A stretch of 44,570 nucleotides of DNA from Pseudobdellovibrionaceae bacterium (GCA_021731025.1 JAKFYD010000009.1:1-44570); one strand, 5' to 3'; shown: positions 15,785 to 24,634, numbered from the stretch's first letter. Notes: generated by a model not told the origin, from the sequence alone. Numbers and translations: made by a program.

Positions 15785-17641
15785 CTAACTCGCCGACTTC
15801 ACCAGTTTCGAAGTCCAATCCTGAATGGAAGACAGCACTCCCTCTTTCGCATTCGAGAATTGCACTCCGTAAGCTTTGTTCTGTTCGTTCCACACGATGC
15901 GACCGGCGATTTCGATCTCTTGCCCATCTGGACCTTTGATCTTCATCGAGACTTCTCCGCCTTTGTCCAGAGCAGCGTCTGCATTGAATGAAGCACCACC
16001 CATAGAGATTGTGTTCATGTGCGCCACCAACTCGCGATCACCGACTTTGATGCGGATATCTGTATCCATCATGAATCGATCATGACGTCGTTGATTTTTA
16101 GGTTTGCGTTGGCGAAGAGCCCACCACAACAACACGGGTAAAGAAATAAGAAAGATCACGGCACCCGCTGAAGCGCCGGGGCTGCCTCCTCGAGGAATTT
16201 GTGTTAAGGCTGTTGAAACCAATCCACATCCAGCGCCGCCACCTGATGAAGAGCCTGCCGAGGCTACTCCGCGGTCGTCTTGATATTTTGGTGAATAGCT
16301 AGGTTGCGAAGCCAAAGTGGAAACATTGGATTTTGCATTTGCAATTAAGTTGTAAGCATTGATTCGCGCCGCTGAAAGAACTTTCCCGCTCAGGTTACCG
16401 AAAGTTTGCGCTGTTGCCATGGCCAATTGTTTAACTTGATAGCCCGTCAAATTCGGAGCTTCTCGCATGGCTAAAGCAGCCATTCCCGCAACGAAGGGCG
16501 CTGCCATCGAAGTTCCTGACATTGATCCGTAGTAACCGCCAGGCAAAGTGCTGTAGATGTAAACTCCAGGACTTGCCAAGTGCACCCGCTGTCCACCGTA
16601 ATTTGAAAATGAAGCTAAGCCGTCGGCATCGGTCGTTGCAGCTACTGAAAGATTTCCTGGAACATCGTAATTTGCAGGATACATATCTGAGGCATCATTA
16701 TTTTTCGAGTTATTACCAGCAGCACTGATCACAAGAGCTTGATGATCGTAAGCATAACTGATGGCATCGAGCAGTGATTTCGAATAACTGGGGCCTCCCC
16801 AAGAACAGTTAATCACTTTCGCGCCCATGTTCACAGCATAATACATCGCTTTGATGGCATTTGAAGTTGAGCCCGAACCATTGGCATCCAAAAATTTTAA
16901 GGGCATCACTTGAATTCGCGATTGATCCAGAGAACTCGAAAAAATATCAAGACTTGCGCCGACGACGATTCCACCCACATGAGTTCCGTGACCTTCATCA
17001 TCCGCAAAATTCGCCGAATTCGTTATAAAATTCCAGCCTGACACGTCGTCAATGTAGCCATTCATATCATCGTCTAAATTATTGTTAGGAATTTCGCGAC
17101 TGTTCACCCACATTGCACCCGTATTATTAAACACACGGTGAGTCTTATCTAAACCTGTATCAATAATAGCAACAACCGTTTTCGAAGCAGCACCCACGGC
17201 CGACATAATTCCCCAAGCTTGCTCCACCTTAACGTTGGCGTAACTTTGCGTGTAGTAAGTCGATGATTGCGCTGTCACGTCGCTTTCCGACAGCACTTCC
17301 ATCACTTCGCCCGGAGTTTGCTCGCTGATTTTATCCATAATGTAATTCGGCTCCACGAATTCAACATCAGGATCATTTTGTAATTCAGTCACTGTGGATT
17401 GCTGATCTTCTTTCACGGAAAAGTGGAACATGTTCATATCAGGAAATGCGGCTTTTAAGCTAGCTTTGCCAGAAATTTTTCCGATCACGTTAACGCTATT
17501 TGTTTGTTTTTTAAATTTAACCAAGTATTCGCCAGGAACTACGCGGGGCTGCTGCGCTAAACCAACAACACTCAGAAACTGAATCATGACTACAAGAACC
17601 AAGTTATATTTGGATTTTAAGAACCACGATTCGGTAGCCAC
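15785..17641 (-). CDS. Membrane-anchored subtilase (S8) with cytoplasmic PilZ domain
   Basis: The GTG at 17641 is the start: AAAGGAG lies 5 bases before it, whereas an ATG 30 bases upstream has none. In the 618-residue product, a signal peptide (ending near GLAQ, residue 30) and an I9-like propeptide (about 32-105) lead into a peptidase S8 domain with Asp161 (AIIDTGLD), His218 (DDEGHGTH), oxyanion Asn310 (AAGNN) and Ser378 (MSGTSMAAP). A Ser/Gly linker with GCG follows, then one transmembrane helix (about 490-509), a basic RQRKPK stop-transfer and a PilZ domain (about 517-600). PilZ keeps RxxxR (Arg518, Arg522) but has TISMGG for [D/N]xSxxG. The protease faces outward and the PilZ inward, so c-di-GMP could control it. 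It stands alone, divergent from the DUF502 gene. Confidence 0.92.
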   Translation of the reverse strand: MATESWFLKSKYNLVLVVMIQFLSVVGLAQQPRVVPGEYLVKFKKQTNSVNVIGKISGKASLKAAFPDMNMFHFSVKEDQQSTVTELQNDPDVEFVEPNYIMDKISEQTPGEVMEVLSESDVTAQSSTYYTQSYANVKVEQAWGIMSAVGAASKTVVAIIDTGLDKTHRVFNNTGAMWVNSREIPNNNLDDDMNGYIDDVSGWNFITNSANFADDEGHGTHVGGIVVGASLDIFSSSLDQSRIQVMPLKFLDANGSGSTSNAIKAMYYAVNMGAKVINCSWGGPSYSKSLLDAISYAYDHQALVISAAGNNSKNNDASDMYPANYDVPGNLSVAATTDADGLASFSNYGGQRVHLASPGVYIYSTLPGGYYGSMSGTSMAAPFVAGMAALAMREAPNLTGYQVKQLAMATAQTFGNLSGKVLSAARINAYNLIANAKSNVSTLASQPSYSPKYQDDRGVASAGSSSGGGAGCGLVSTALTQIPRGGSPGASAGAVIFLISLPVLLWWALRQRKPKNQRRHDRFMMDTDIRIKVGDRELVAHMNTISMGGASFNADAALDKGGEVSMKIKGPDGQEIEIAGRIVWNEQNKAYGVQFSNAKEGVLSSIQDWTSKLVKSAS

Positions 17642-17739
17642 AAATGCTCCTTTACAAACTGCTATTAGCATTGATTATTTATCGGACCTAGGTCGGGAAA
17701 GCTTAAGGACCAACTTGAGACTTACGTCATTAATTGCGC

Positions 17740-17762
17740 TGTCTCATTCTAGGAATGAGACA
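17740..17762. promoter_or_regulatory. 10-bp perfect inverted repeat in the divergent promoter region
   Basis: TGTCTCATTC (17740-17749) and GAATGAGACA (17753-17762) are exact inverted repeats with a TAG spacer. They lie about 99 bases before the subtilase start (17641) and 51 before the DUF502 gene (17813). The symmetry and place suggest a regulator-binding operator rather than a terminator, since no T run follows. The regulator is unknown. Confidence 0.5.
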
Positions 17763-17812
17763 AAGAGTGTTTCAAAATAGACACGTGTTCAAAGACCTTC
17801 TAAGCTGATCTC

Positions 17813-18421
17813 ATGACCATCATTCTTGAAAAAATCAGACAGATTTTCCTTAAGGGATTACTGACATTATTACCTATTGCCGTCTCAATTTATATTATCT
17901 ACGCCGGTTTTTCGATTCTGGAAAATCTTCTGGGGAGTTTACTGAGGGGAATCCTACCCGAACATGTTTACATTCCTGGATTCGGTTTTATACTCACTCT
18001 GATTCTGATATTTCTTTTTGGGTTGATGCTGAACAACCTGATTTCAGTTTCTTTCTGGGGTCAGATCGAGCGTCGTTTGACCGAAGTGCCATTAATCAAA
18101 GCGGTGTATTCTCCCCTTCGAGATTTGATGAACCTTTTCACCAAGGGGCACAAAGAATTACAACGAGTGGTGTTGGCTGAAATTAGCCCTGGCTTTAAAG
18201 TGATGGGGCTAGTGACCCGTGAAAAATTTAATGATATACCCCGAGCCAGTGCAACCTTAGAAAACAAGGTCGCCGTTTACGTCCCACTGAGCTACGCCCT
18301 GGGAGGAGTCACTTTGATCGTCGACAAAAGCAAATTGACCCAGATCGATATCCCTGTTGAAAGAGCACTCAGTTTAGCTGTTACGGGATGGGTGACCACG
18401 CAAAATGAAGGAAAAGATTAA
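17813..18421 (+). CDS. DUF502 family membrane protein
   Basis: The 202-residue protein matches the DUF502 family: an N-terminal pair of hydrophobic helices (about 12-34 and 55-78, with ILTLILIFLFGLMLNNL), then a soluble domain with the conserved run RLTEVPLIKAVYSPLRDLMN (about 87-106), and FKVMGLVTRE. The family is widespread and uncharacterised. No strong ribosome site is seen before ATG 17813. Its TAA overlaps the ATG of the next gene (TAATG), so the two products are coupled. It faces outward from the subtilase gene with a palindrome between them. Confidence 0.85.
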   Translation: MTIILEKIRQIFLKGLLTLLPIAVSIYIIYAGFSILENLLGSLLRGILPEHVYIPGFGFILTLILIFLFGLMLNNLISVSFWGQIERRLTEVPLIKAVYSPLRDLMNLFTKGHKELQRVVLAEISPGFKVMGLVTREKFNDIPRASATLENKVAVYVPLSYALGGVTLIVDKSKLTQIDIPVERALSLAVTGWVTTQNEGKD

Positions 18422-19821
18422 TGGCTCAGCTTCAATCTCATCAGCAGACAACAGCGCACAAAGCATTAACCGTGAATTTGGATTTAGCTCGCTACGGAGC
18501 CTTTGCTGAAATCGGAGCCGGCCAAGAAGTCGCACGACATTTTTTCCAAGCGGGCCGGGCCTCGCAAACAATTGCAAAAACAATTTCTGCTTACGACATG
18601 GTTTACAGCGACGAAATTTACGGCAAAGAAAAGAACGGCCGTTACGTTTGCGAATCGCGACTGAATAAAATGCTCGATAAAGAATTCAGCTTACTGTTGC
18701 GACGTCTCGATGCTCATCGCGGTGATAAAACTTGTTTCTTTGCTTTTGCAAATACAGTGGCTACGGGCACGGCCGAATCCCCTCGCTGCCACGGCTGGAT
18801 GGGAATTCGTTTTCAAAATGAAATTCATGGCGAAGCCAACGATGTCGTTTTGCACATTCGTATGATGGACCGACATCGCTTGCAGCAGCAAGAAACTCTC
18901 GGTGTATTGGGCGTCAACTTGGTTCACAGTGCTTTTTACCATTCCCAGGACCTGAACCAATTCTTAACTCACTTGGTAGACAACATTAAATCCGGTCAAT
19001 TGATGATCGACGCCATTAAATTTCAAGGTCCTCATTTTAAAAATTTTGACACTCGCCTAGCTAATCTTGAATTGGTAAATCGTGGCCTTGCCGAGGTCGT
19101 CCTTTTCAGTCCGCAATTGGAAGTGCTGACTGTAGGTGATGTTGTTTATGATAAAGCCGTTATCCTCCAGCGCGGCAGCTTTCGCCCCGTCACGAACACT
19201 CATATTGATGTCCTTGAAAAAGGAGTTCAACAATTCAAACAACGTTTAAAATCCAGCTCGACAAAATCTTCCGAAATTGTTCCTTTGATGGAGATCACAG
19301 CGCATAAAGAAAAAATGAATGCTCAAGATTTTCTGACACGGATCGAGTCTTTGGCTTCCTTGGGCCATACAACTTTAGTGTCACGATTTAATTTATTTTA
19401 CGAACTGAAATCTTTCTTTCGAAAATTCACTCAAAATGAATTCGCCATTGTCATGAGTGCCCTTCATTTGGAAAAAATCATGGATGAAAGTCATTACCAA
19501 CATCTCGAGGGCGGAATTTTTGAAGGCTTAGGAAAACTTTTCGATCCCAAATCCAGTCTTTTCATCTATCCCCACAAAACAGATAAGATCTGCATGACTG
19601 CACGAACTTTTAATCCTTCGGGGAATAGCTTGCCCTTGTATCGCCACTTCAGCGAAAAACAGCAAATCACTGATATCTTGGGCTGCGACGAAGCTGGCAT
19701 CTATCATCACTCTGATGACATTCAAAAACTTTTGAAGAAAAAAGACAGCTCCTGGGAAAAATTAGTTCCCACTGAAGTGAAAAAGAAAATTATCGCTGAA
19801 AAGATTTTCGGCTACCGTTAG
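18421..19821 (+). CDS. Conserved cytoplasmic protein of unknown function
   Basis: This 466-residue protein has no signal peptide and belongs to a well-conserved family found in several phyla. Conserved-looking parts are NLDLARYGAFAEIGAGQEVARHFF (in two pieces, about 19-43), YGKEKNGRYVCESRLNKML (about 67-85), FFAFANTVATGT, CHGWMGIRFQ, and LQRGSFRPVT (about 249-258). From memory, database records call members TonB-dependent receptor or nicotinate-nucleotide adenylyltransferase, but the sequence supports neither. No P-loop or Rossmann motif was noted. It is translationally coupled to DUF502 (TAATG). Function unknown; the pairing may reflect a shared membrane-related task. Confidence 0.7.
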   Translation: MAQLQSHQQTTAHKALTVNLDLARYGAFAEIGAGQEVARHFFQAGRASQTIAKTISAYDMVYSDEIYGKEKNGRYVCESRLNKMLDKEFSLLLRRLDAHRGDKTCFFAFANTVATGTAESPRCHGWMGIRFQNEIHGEANDVVLHIRMMDRHRLQQQETLGVLGVNLVHSAFYHSQDLNQFLTHLVDNIKSGQLMIDAIKFQGPHFKNFDTRLANLELVNRGLAEVVLFSPQLEVLTVGDVVYDKAVILQRGSFRPVTNTHIDVLEKGVQQFKQRLKSSSTKSSEIVPLMEITAHKEKMNAQDFLTRIESLASLGHTTLVSRFNLFYELKSFFRKFTQNEFAIVMSALHLEKIMDESHYQHLEGGIFEGLGKLFDPKSSLFIYPHKTDKICMTARTFNPSGNSLPLYRHFSEKQQITDILGCDEAGIYHHSDDIQKLLKKKDSSWEKLVPTEVKKKIIAEKIFGYR

Positions 19822-19896
19822 ATTTTTTTCCCGGCTTTCAATTAAAGTTATGCTTATATTTATTCTTAAAAGTAGTCTGTGACTTCAAGCACAGGC

Positions 19897-21399
19897 TCAA
19901 ATTCTCTGCTCTAAAAACTCGATCAAACACTGCACCGCTTGTCCATTTCCCATACCGCCCGAAATCGGTCCCTGGCCCTTATCGGTCCAAGCATAGATAT
20001 CCAAGTGAGCCCACTTTTTTCCGCGCACAAATTTTTGTAAGAACAAAGCAGCGGTGATCGCTCCGCCGAAACCTTCTGAAGAATTTTTGCAATCCGCGAA
20101 ATTTGAACTTAACGAGCTCACGTATTTGTCCACCAAAGGCATTTGCCAATTCCAATCGCCCGCTTTCCAACCGCACTGACCTAATTTCTGAGCCAGCTCA
20201 TTGTCATTCGAAAAAAGTCCAGCAACTTCCGCTCCCAAAGCCACTTTGATTGCGCCGGTTAAGGTGGCTACATCAATCAACAACTCGGGTTCATCGGCTC
20301 CTTTTTGAGTGAGGGCCACATCCATTACGTCGGCCAACACCAATCTTCCTTCGGCATCGGTGTTATCAATTTCCACGCGCATTCCATTGCGAGCCGTAAC
20401 CACGTCACTGGGACGCATGGATCGAGAATCCATCGAATTCTCTGCAAGCGCTAAATAAAAATCACAAGGGCCTGGATACTTTATTTGATCCACCCAATAA
20501 GCTAAAGCCAAGACCGCAGCGGCTCCACCCATATCTTTTTTCATTAATCTCATTCCCGCCGAGGGCTTAAGATCCAAACCGCCCGTATCAAAAGTAATTC
20601 CCTTTCCCACAAAGGCAATGGGCTTCAATTTTGTTTTACTGAGAGGACGATATTTAATGCGCACCATTCGTGGTCCATGTTCAGAACCTTGACCCACAGC
20701 CAAGTGCAAACCCATATTTTCTTTCGCAAGCCTTTTATCATCCCAAATTTCAATTTTGCTGAAGCGGGACCATTTGAAAGTTTTAACCACAGTCGCAAAA
20801 CTTTCGGGATCAAGGCGGTTCGGTGGTAAATTCACCAAGTGCCGCGCTCCGTTGACCGCAAAAGCTCTGGCCTTGGCTTGCCGCCACACATCTTCTTTCA
20901 GGCGCCCTAAGGTTTTGCGAAAATTAATTTGTGGCCATTCGTTTTTCTGATTTTCTTCTCGGGCGCGAAAGCTGTAAGCGGCCAATTCAAATCCCACCAA
21001 AGCTCCAAGATCATGGGCTTCATTGGTTCCACGAAACTCGAGGTCGACGAACTTCAATTGATGAGCTCTAAAGTGAGCTAACAAACTGCCCAAGGTGTCT
21101 CGGGCCCACGAGTAATCCGAGTCCTCAAAACGACCATAATTCCAAACCGAGCGCGGGTTCAGCGGACGAATAATCCAAACCGGGCCATTCAAGCCAATAA
21201 AGTAAATAAGTTCACGTTCTTGACCAAGAAGGCTATTCACTTGCCAGCTGAGAGCTTCTTTCTGCACCAGGCGATCAATCCAGTTCTTATAGTTCTCACC
21301 GAGGAAAAAAACCTGCCCGTGAGGCTCGGATTTCGATGTTTTTGTCAAAGCCTTTTTGGATTGATCCTTTTGAAACTTGTCTAACCATGACGGGATCAT
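19897..21399 (-). CDS. M17 leucyl aminopeptidase family protein
   Basis: The 500-residue protein is a cytosolic dinuclear zinc/manganese aminopeptidase releasing N-terminal residues from peptides. The catalytic domain (about 185-500) shows GKGITFDTGGLDLK, MKKDMGGAAAVL, and the family signature NTDAEGRLVLAD (about 349-360), which carry the metal ligands and the catalytic Lys and Arg. The N-terminal domain is diverged. GAGGTG precedes ATG 21399. It points toward the preceding gene with a stem-loop-like repeat between (19874-19897). In a predator it could process prey peptides; this is inference. Confidence 0.9.
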   Translation of the reverse strand: MIPSWLDKFQKDQSKKALTKTSKSEPHGQVFFLGENYKNWIDRLVQKEALSWQVNSLLGQERELIYFIGLNGPVWIIRPLNPRSVWNYGRFEDSDYSWARDTLGSLLAHFRAHQLKFVDLEFRGTNEAHDLGALVGFELAAYSFRAREENQKNEWPQINFRKTLGRLKEDVWRQAKARAFAVNGARHLVNLPPNRLDPESFATVVKTFKWSRFSKIEIWDDKRLAKENMGLHLAVGQGSEHGPRMVRIKYRPLSKTKLKPIAFVGKGITFDTGGLDLKPSAGMRLMKKDMGGAAAVLALAYWVDQIKYPGPCDFYLALAENSMDSRSMRPSDVVTARNGMRVEIDNTDAEGRLVLADVMDVALTQKGADEPELLIDVATLTGAIKVALGAEVAGLFSNDNELAQKLGQCGWKAGDWNWQMPLVDKYVSSLSSNFADCKNSSEGFGGAITAALFLQKFVRGKKWAHLDIYAWTDKGQGPISGGMGNGQAVQCLIEFLEQRI

Positions 21400-21455
21400 G
21401 AATACACCTCATTTGTCTTGATCTCATGTTGCGAACTTTTTTATGATAACATTCA

Positions 21456-22469
21456 ATGGCGTCAAACGATATCCGCAGTTTAAAAATTAATCTAAAAGTT
21501 TCTCTGCTCAACGCCGAAAATCTTTTTTTATTCTTTGATTCTCCGCCCTCAAAAGACCAGTTGAAAATGGATGAAGCCCAGTGGCAAAAGCTTTCGAGCT
21601 CGGTTTATGAAAATAAATCTCTGGAAAAGCTAAATGCTTTGGCCAAAACCTTCCAAGATATCAATGCCGACATTTTTATGCTTTGTGAAGTCGGCGGCCC
21701 CGAGTCATTAAAGAACTTCAATGAATTGTTCCTGGAATCAAAATATTCGGTGGCCTTGATGGAAGGAAATTCTGATCGCAGCATTGATGTGGGATTCCTG
21801 ATCCGCAAAGATTTGCCCTTTTACTTTGATCTTTCTTCCAATAAAAACCGCTCGATCAATTTTGTTTACCCTCACGAAAGAGGGCAAAACCCTCTCCCGA
21901 ACCATAAATTTTCCCGGGACGTTGCCGAGCTCAAATGCTTCACTAAAAATGCAGATCAGCCTTTTTTAATTGTTTTACTGACCCATTTAAAGTCACGGCG
22001 GGATCCTGAAAAGAAAGATCCCAATGGCTTTGAACGTCGGAAGGCCGAGCTTAAAACCTTACTCGAGATCGAGCAGGAAACTGAAAAGAAATTTCCCCAG
22101 ATTCCTTTGGTCATGGCCGGTGATTTCAACGGGAATGCCAGCCTTGCTAATCCAGACGAAGAATTTAAAATCATTTACAGCGACACCCAGCTTAAGGATA
22201 TTTTAGAATTGCATCAAGTTCCCGCCCCCGAGCGCGCGACTTATTACCAAGTCAAAACTTTGGGAAAAACAGATGGAAAACAAATTGATTTTTGCTTTTT
22301 AAATCCGACGGCGGCCCAACTTCTTAAACCAAATTCGTCTTCAGTTTATCGCTATAAGGACGAGTATGGCTTTAAGATTGACATCCCTCAAAATATCGAT
22401 GCTAAGCTACAGTTACCCTCTGATCATTATCCCTTGGTGTTTGAGCTTGATGGCCTATCCTTGGAGTGA
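21456..22469 (+). CDS. Endonuclease/exonuclease/phosphatase family protein
   Basis: The 337-residue product has the EEP (exonuclease III/DNase I-like) fold motifs in order: LLNAENLF near residue 20, LCEVGG with the metal-binding Glu near 75, THLKSRR near 175, MAGDFNGN near 223 (Asp and Asn of the catalytic site), KQIDFCFLN near 273, and a final SDHYPLVFEL near 322 (Asp-His pair). No signal peptide is present, so it is probably cytoplasmic. Members cleave DNA, RNA, phosphoinositides or other phosphodiesters, and the substrate cannot be inferred. ATG 21456 lies 56 bases from the divergent aminopeptidase. ApaG follows almost at once. Confidence 0.85.
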   Translation: MASNDIRSLKINLKVSLLNAENLFLFFDSPPSKDQLKMDEAQWQKLSSSVYENKSLEKLNALAKTFQDINADIFMLCEVGGPESLKNFNELFLESKYSVALMEGNSDRSIDVGFLIRKDLPFYFDLSSNKNRSINFVYPHERGQNPLPNHKFSRDVAELKCFTKNADQPFLIVLLTHLKSRRDPEKKDPNGFERRKAELKTLLEIEQETEKKFPQIPLVMAGDFNGNASLANPDEEFKIIYSDTQLKDILELHQVPAPERATYYQVKTLGKTDGKQIDFCFLNPTAAQLLKPNSSSVYRYKDEYGFKIDIPQNIDAKLQLPSDHYPLVFELDGLSLE

Positions 22470-22480
22470 AAGGAAAAATC

Positions 22481-22870
22481 ATGGGCATGCAAAAATCAAT
22501 TGTACCTTGCTTCGACATCGAAGTTCAGTGTGACTACAACGTTCAAGAGTCACGCCCCGAGGAAAATTTTTTCTTTTTTGTTTACACCATTCGTATTAAA
22601 AATTCAGGCAACACCAGCGCTCAACTGCTCAATCGACATTGGATTATTACAGATGCCTTGGGCCGTATTGAAGAAGTTCGTGGCCCCGGCGTTGTTGGCA
22701 TCCAACCTCATATCAAACCCGGCAAATCTTTTAATTATGACAGCGCCTGTCCGCTTAAAACTTCCAGTGGTTCAATGAAAGGAAGTTACGAAATGAAGAG
22801 CGAAAACGGGGAAACTTTCAAAGTTGAAATTCCGGAATTTTTTCTTATTTCTCCTCAGTCGCTTCACTGA
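22481..22870 (+). CDS. apaG: ApaG family protein
   Basis: The 129-residue product is a one-domain ApaG (DUF525) beta-sandwich protein. The family core is plain: FFVYTIRIKNSG, NRHWIITDALGRIEEVRGPG (about 48-67), VVGIQPHIKPG, and the C-terminal SSGSMKGSYEM stretch. The ATG at 22481 is favoured by AAAGGA six bases upstream. An alternative GTG at 22466 would lie upstream and overlap the preceding stop. ApaG homologues are linked in enterobacteria to cobalt and magnesium resistance and to a possible phosphate-binding role, but the activity is unsettled. The 3' end overlaps the opposing PEGA-like gene by 26 bases. Confidence 0.92.
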   Translation: MGMQKSIVPCFDIEVQCDYNVQESRPEENFFFFVYTIRIKNSGNTSAQLLNRHWIITDALGRIEEVRGPGVVGIQPHIKPGKSFNYDSACPLKTSSGSMKGSYEMKSENGETFKVEIPEFFLISPQSLH

Positions 22871-23192
22871 CGAGAACCAATTTTATTTTTTCCAAAGTGC
22901 GATAGTAAAAACTTAACTCCGCAGAACTGCGGATCCAGGCGCGATGAGTTTTGTAATGTTCTTTTTGCAAATGAATCTCGGCTTCTTCGTTTAAAGGCAA
23001 TTCAACTAAAGCCGGTGTGATCCATTTCGATTTCTTTTTATTGATCCAAATTTCAGCGCCACAGGGGTCGCTGACGATCATGCAAGCGCCTTTTTGTTTC
23101 AGTCGGTTCAGACGAATTTTTGAAACCAAAGATTCCTTTGGAGTCCAAAACGCAAAGATAAGGAGGCAAAGCCCAAGAAGGTCAAAAACCAT
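22845..23192 (-). CDS. Membrane-anchored PEGA-domain-like protein
   Basis: From ATG 23192 the product has 115 residues: a transmembrane segment at about 2-18 (VFDLLGLCLLIFAFW), a short basic link, and a domain from about 35 to 85 resembling PEGA (CGAEIWINKKKSKWITPALVEL, then HLQKEHYKTHRAW). PEGA domains are small surface-layer-type beta domains. A TTG 18 bases upstream (23210) is also possible; neither site has a clear Shine-Dalgarno sequence. The 3' end overlaps apaG on the other strand by 26 bases. It is probably an inner-membrane anchored periplasmic protein. Confidence 0.65.
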   Translation of the reverse strand: MVFDLLGLCLLIFAFWTPKESLVSKIRLNRLKQKGACMIVSDPCGAEIWINKKKSKWITPALVELPLNEEAEIHLQKEHYKTHRAWIRSSAELSFYYRTLEKIKLVLVSEATEEK

Positions 23193-23262
23193 GGAAGCTA
23201 GAGCTAGCAAAGAGAAAACGGAAAATCAACTTTCAATTTGAGCAGCTGGACTAAGCCTAGCC

Positions 23263-24615
23263 TCAATAATAAGGCTCTATAATTTTTCGTAATCCCGATA
23301 AGGCTAAATACTTCAGTGTTTTCACCGAAGTCCACCGCCCCACCAAGGCTCCAGGATGAACCAATTGCGCCCAAGGAGTCATCGGAAGGGCAAATCGGCG
23401 CTGACGATAGCGCAGTGAGCGGCGCACAGCTGCCGCCAAAGCACGCTCGTTACGAATCAAGACTGCAGATTCCAAATTGGTTTCAAAAGAGCGGGGATCA
23501 ACGTTTAAACTGCCAATATAAGTATCATTGTCGAAAACGTAGGACTTAGCATGGGTCGCAAAGCAGCTGTCGCGGCGGGCTTGAGACTTTTTACGGTTCG
23601 GCCAGGACCGCCCTTTAATGCCCCAAAATTTCATGTTTTGTCTGAAAAGTTCATCAAAATACTTTAAAGATAAAGAAAGAATTTCACCGCTCTCTTTATC
23701 CATAGAGTCGACTCCGTTAGTTAAAACATTCATCTTAACACCCTGAGAAAGTTTTTTTAAAAGCACAGCTTGAAGACGTGGAGTGGGAAGAAAATACAAA
23801 CTTTCGAGGTCAACTTTCTTTTGAGCATTCTCCAGAAGCTCTAAAAAAACTTCAGCGCAATGATCCGATTTCGTCCAATTCAGAATTTTTCCTGGGACCG
23901 GCATTTGATCAAAGTGCAATTCAATCTTGTTGGTTTCCACTTGAAACTTTTCAGGTCGTGATGATTTCATTTCATGATCAAGGCCTTCGGATTTAAAATT
24001 CAAAATTCTTTGATAAATTTTTTCAGCATCACGTCGGCGTAAATAACCATTGTCCTGAAGTTTCCAGGACCAGGGCATCCAACTGATGTCCCAATTTAAA
24101 ACCTGTTCGGGATTGCAGGAACAAACAGAATTCCAAAGTTTTTGCACGGCCTCGTCTGCTTGATCGGCGAAAAATCCCGTCAATGAAATTTCTCGATCTA
24201 AAAAATTGATTTCAGAATTCAGTCCGAAAAAATTTTCGCTCAAATTAAATCCACCAATAAAAACCTGATCGTCGGTCACAAAAATTTTCCGGTGAGTGCG
24301 CAGATTCAACTGCCAGAATTGATAAATCGCTGGATAATTAAAATATTTAATTTCAATTCCAAGACCCTTCATCATCAAAGCTAGTTCTGGCGAAAAATTA
24401 TGGGAACCCCAGTAGTCCAAAAGAATTTGAACCCGCAAATTGGGGTGCCGGCGTTTCGCATCGATGATCTCACTGATCAGCAAAACTCCTAAACTGTCGG
24501 GATTAAGATGATGAGGCTCGATAACGATACGATACTGGGCATTACGGATCGCCTTGATGCGCTCTTGGAGGGCTTGATAAAAATGATCAATCAAGATCAA
24601 TTCCGTTGTCGAAAT
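23263..24615 (-). CDS. Phospholipase D family protein (cardiolipin synthase-like)
   Basis: Two HKD motifs define the family: THRKIFVTDD near residue 107 (H-K-x4-D) and THAKSYVFD near 352. The family includes cardiolipin synthases, which join phosphatidyl groups, and phosphodiesterases. The N-terminal region has no membrane helices of the ClsA type, so a ClsC-like or peripheral enzyme is more likely. The start is unusual: AAGGAG (24622-24627) lies exactly six bases before an in-frame ATT (24615), and no ATG, GTG or TTG is within reach. The nearest TTG, at 24600, is 21 bases from the site. The gene is fourth in the FKBP-pdxH-peptidase run, 19 bases after the previous stop. Confidence 0.82.
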   Translation of the reverse strand: MSTTELILIDHFYQALQERIKAIRNAQYRIVIEPHHLNPDSLGVLLISEIIDAKRRHPNLRVQILLDYWGSHNFSPELALMMKGLGIEIKYFNYPAIYQFWQLNLRTHRKIFVTDDQVFIGGFNLSENFFGLNSEINFLDREISLTGFFADQADEAVQKLWNSVCSCNPEQVLNWDISWMPWSWKLQDNGYLRRRDAEKIYQRILNFKSEGLDHEMKSSRPEKFQVETNKIELHFDQMPVPGKILNWTKSDHCAEVFLELLENAQKKVDLESLYFLPTPRLQAVLLKKLSQGVKMNVLTNGVDSMDKESGEILSLSLKYFDELFRQNMKFWGIKGRSWPNRKKSQARRDSCFATHAKSYVFDNDTYIGSLNVDPRSFETNLESAVLIRNERALAAAVRRSLRYRQRRFALPMTPWAQLVHPGALVGRWTSVKTLKYLALSGLRKIIEPYY

Positions 24616-24634
24616 AAAATGCTCCTTAAAGTCA

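Noticed and set aside
19874-19897. AGTCTGTG-N8-CACAGGCT as a terminator between convergent genes
   Set aside because: The stem has a G-U pair and no T run on either strand, and its right end touches the aminopeptidase stop.
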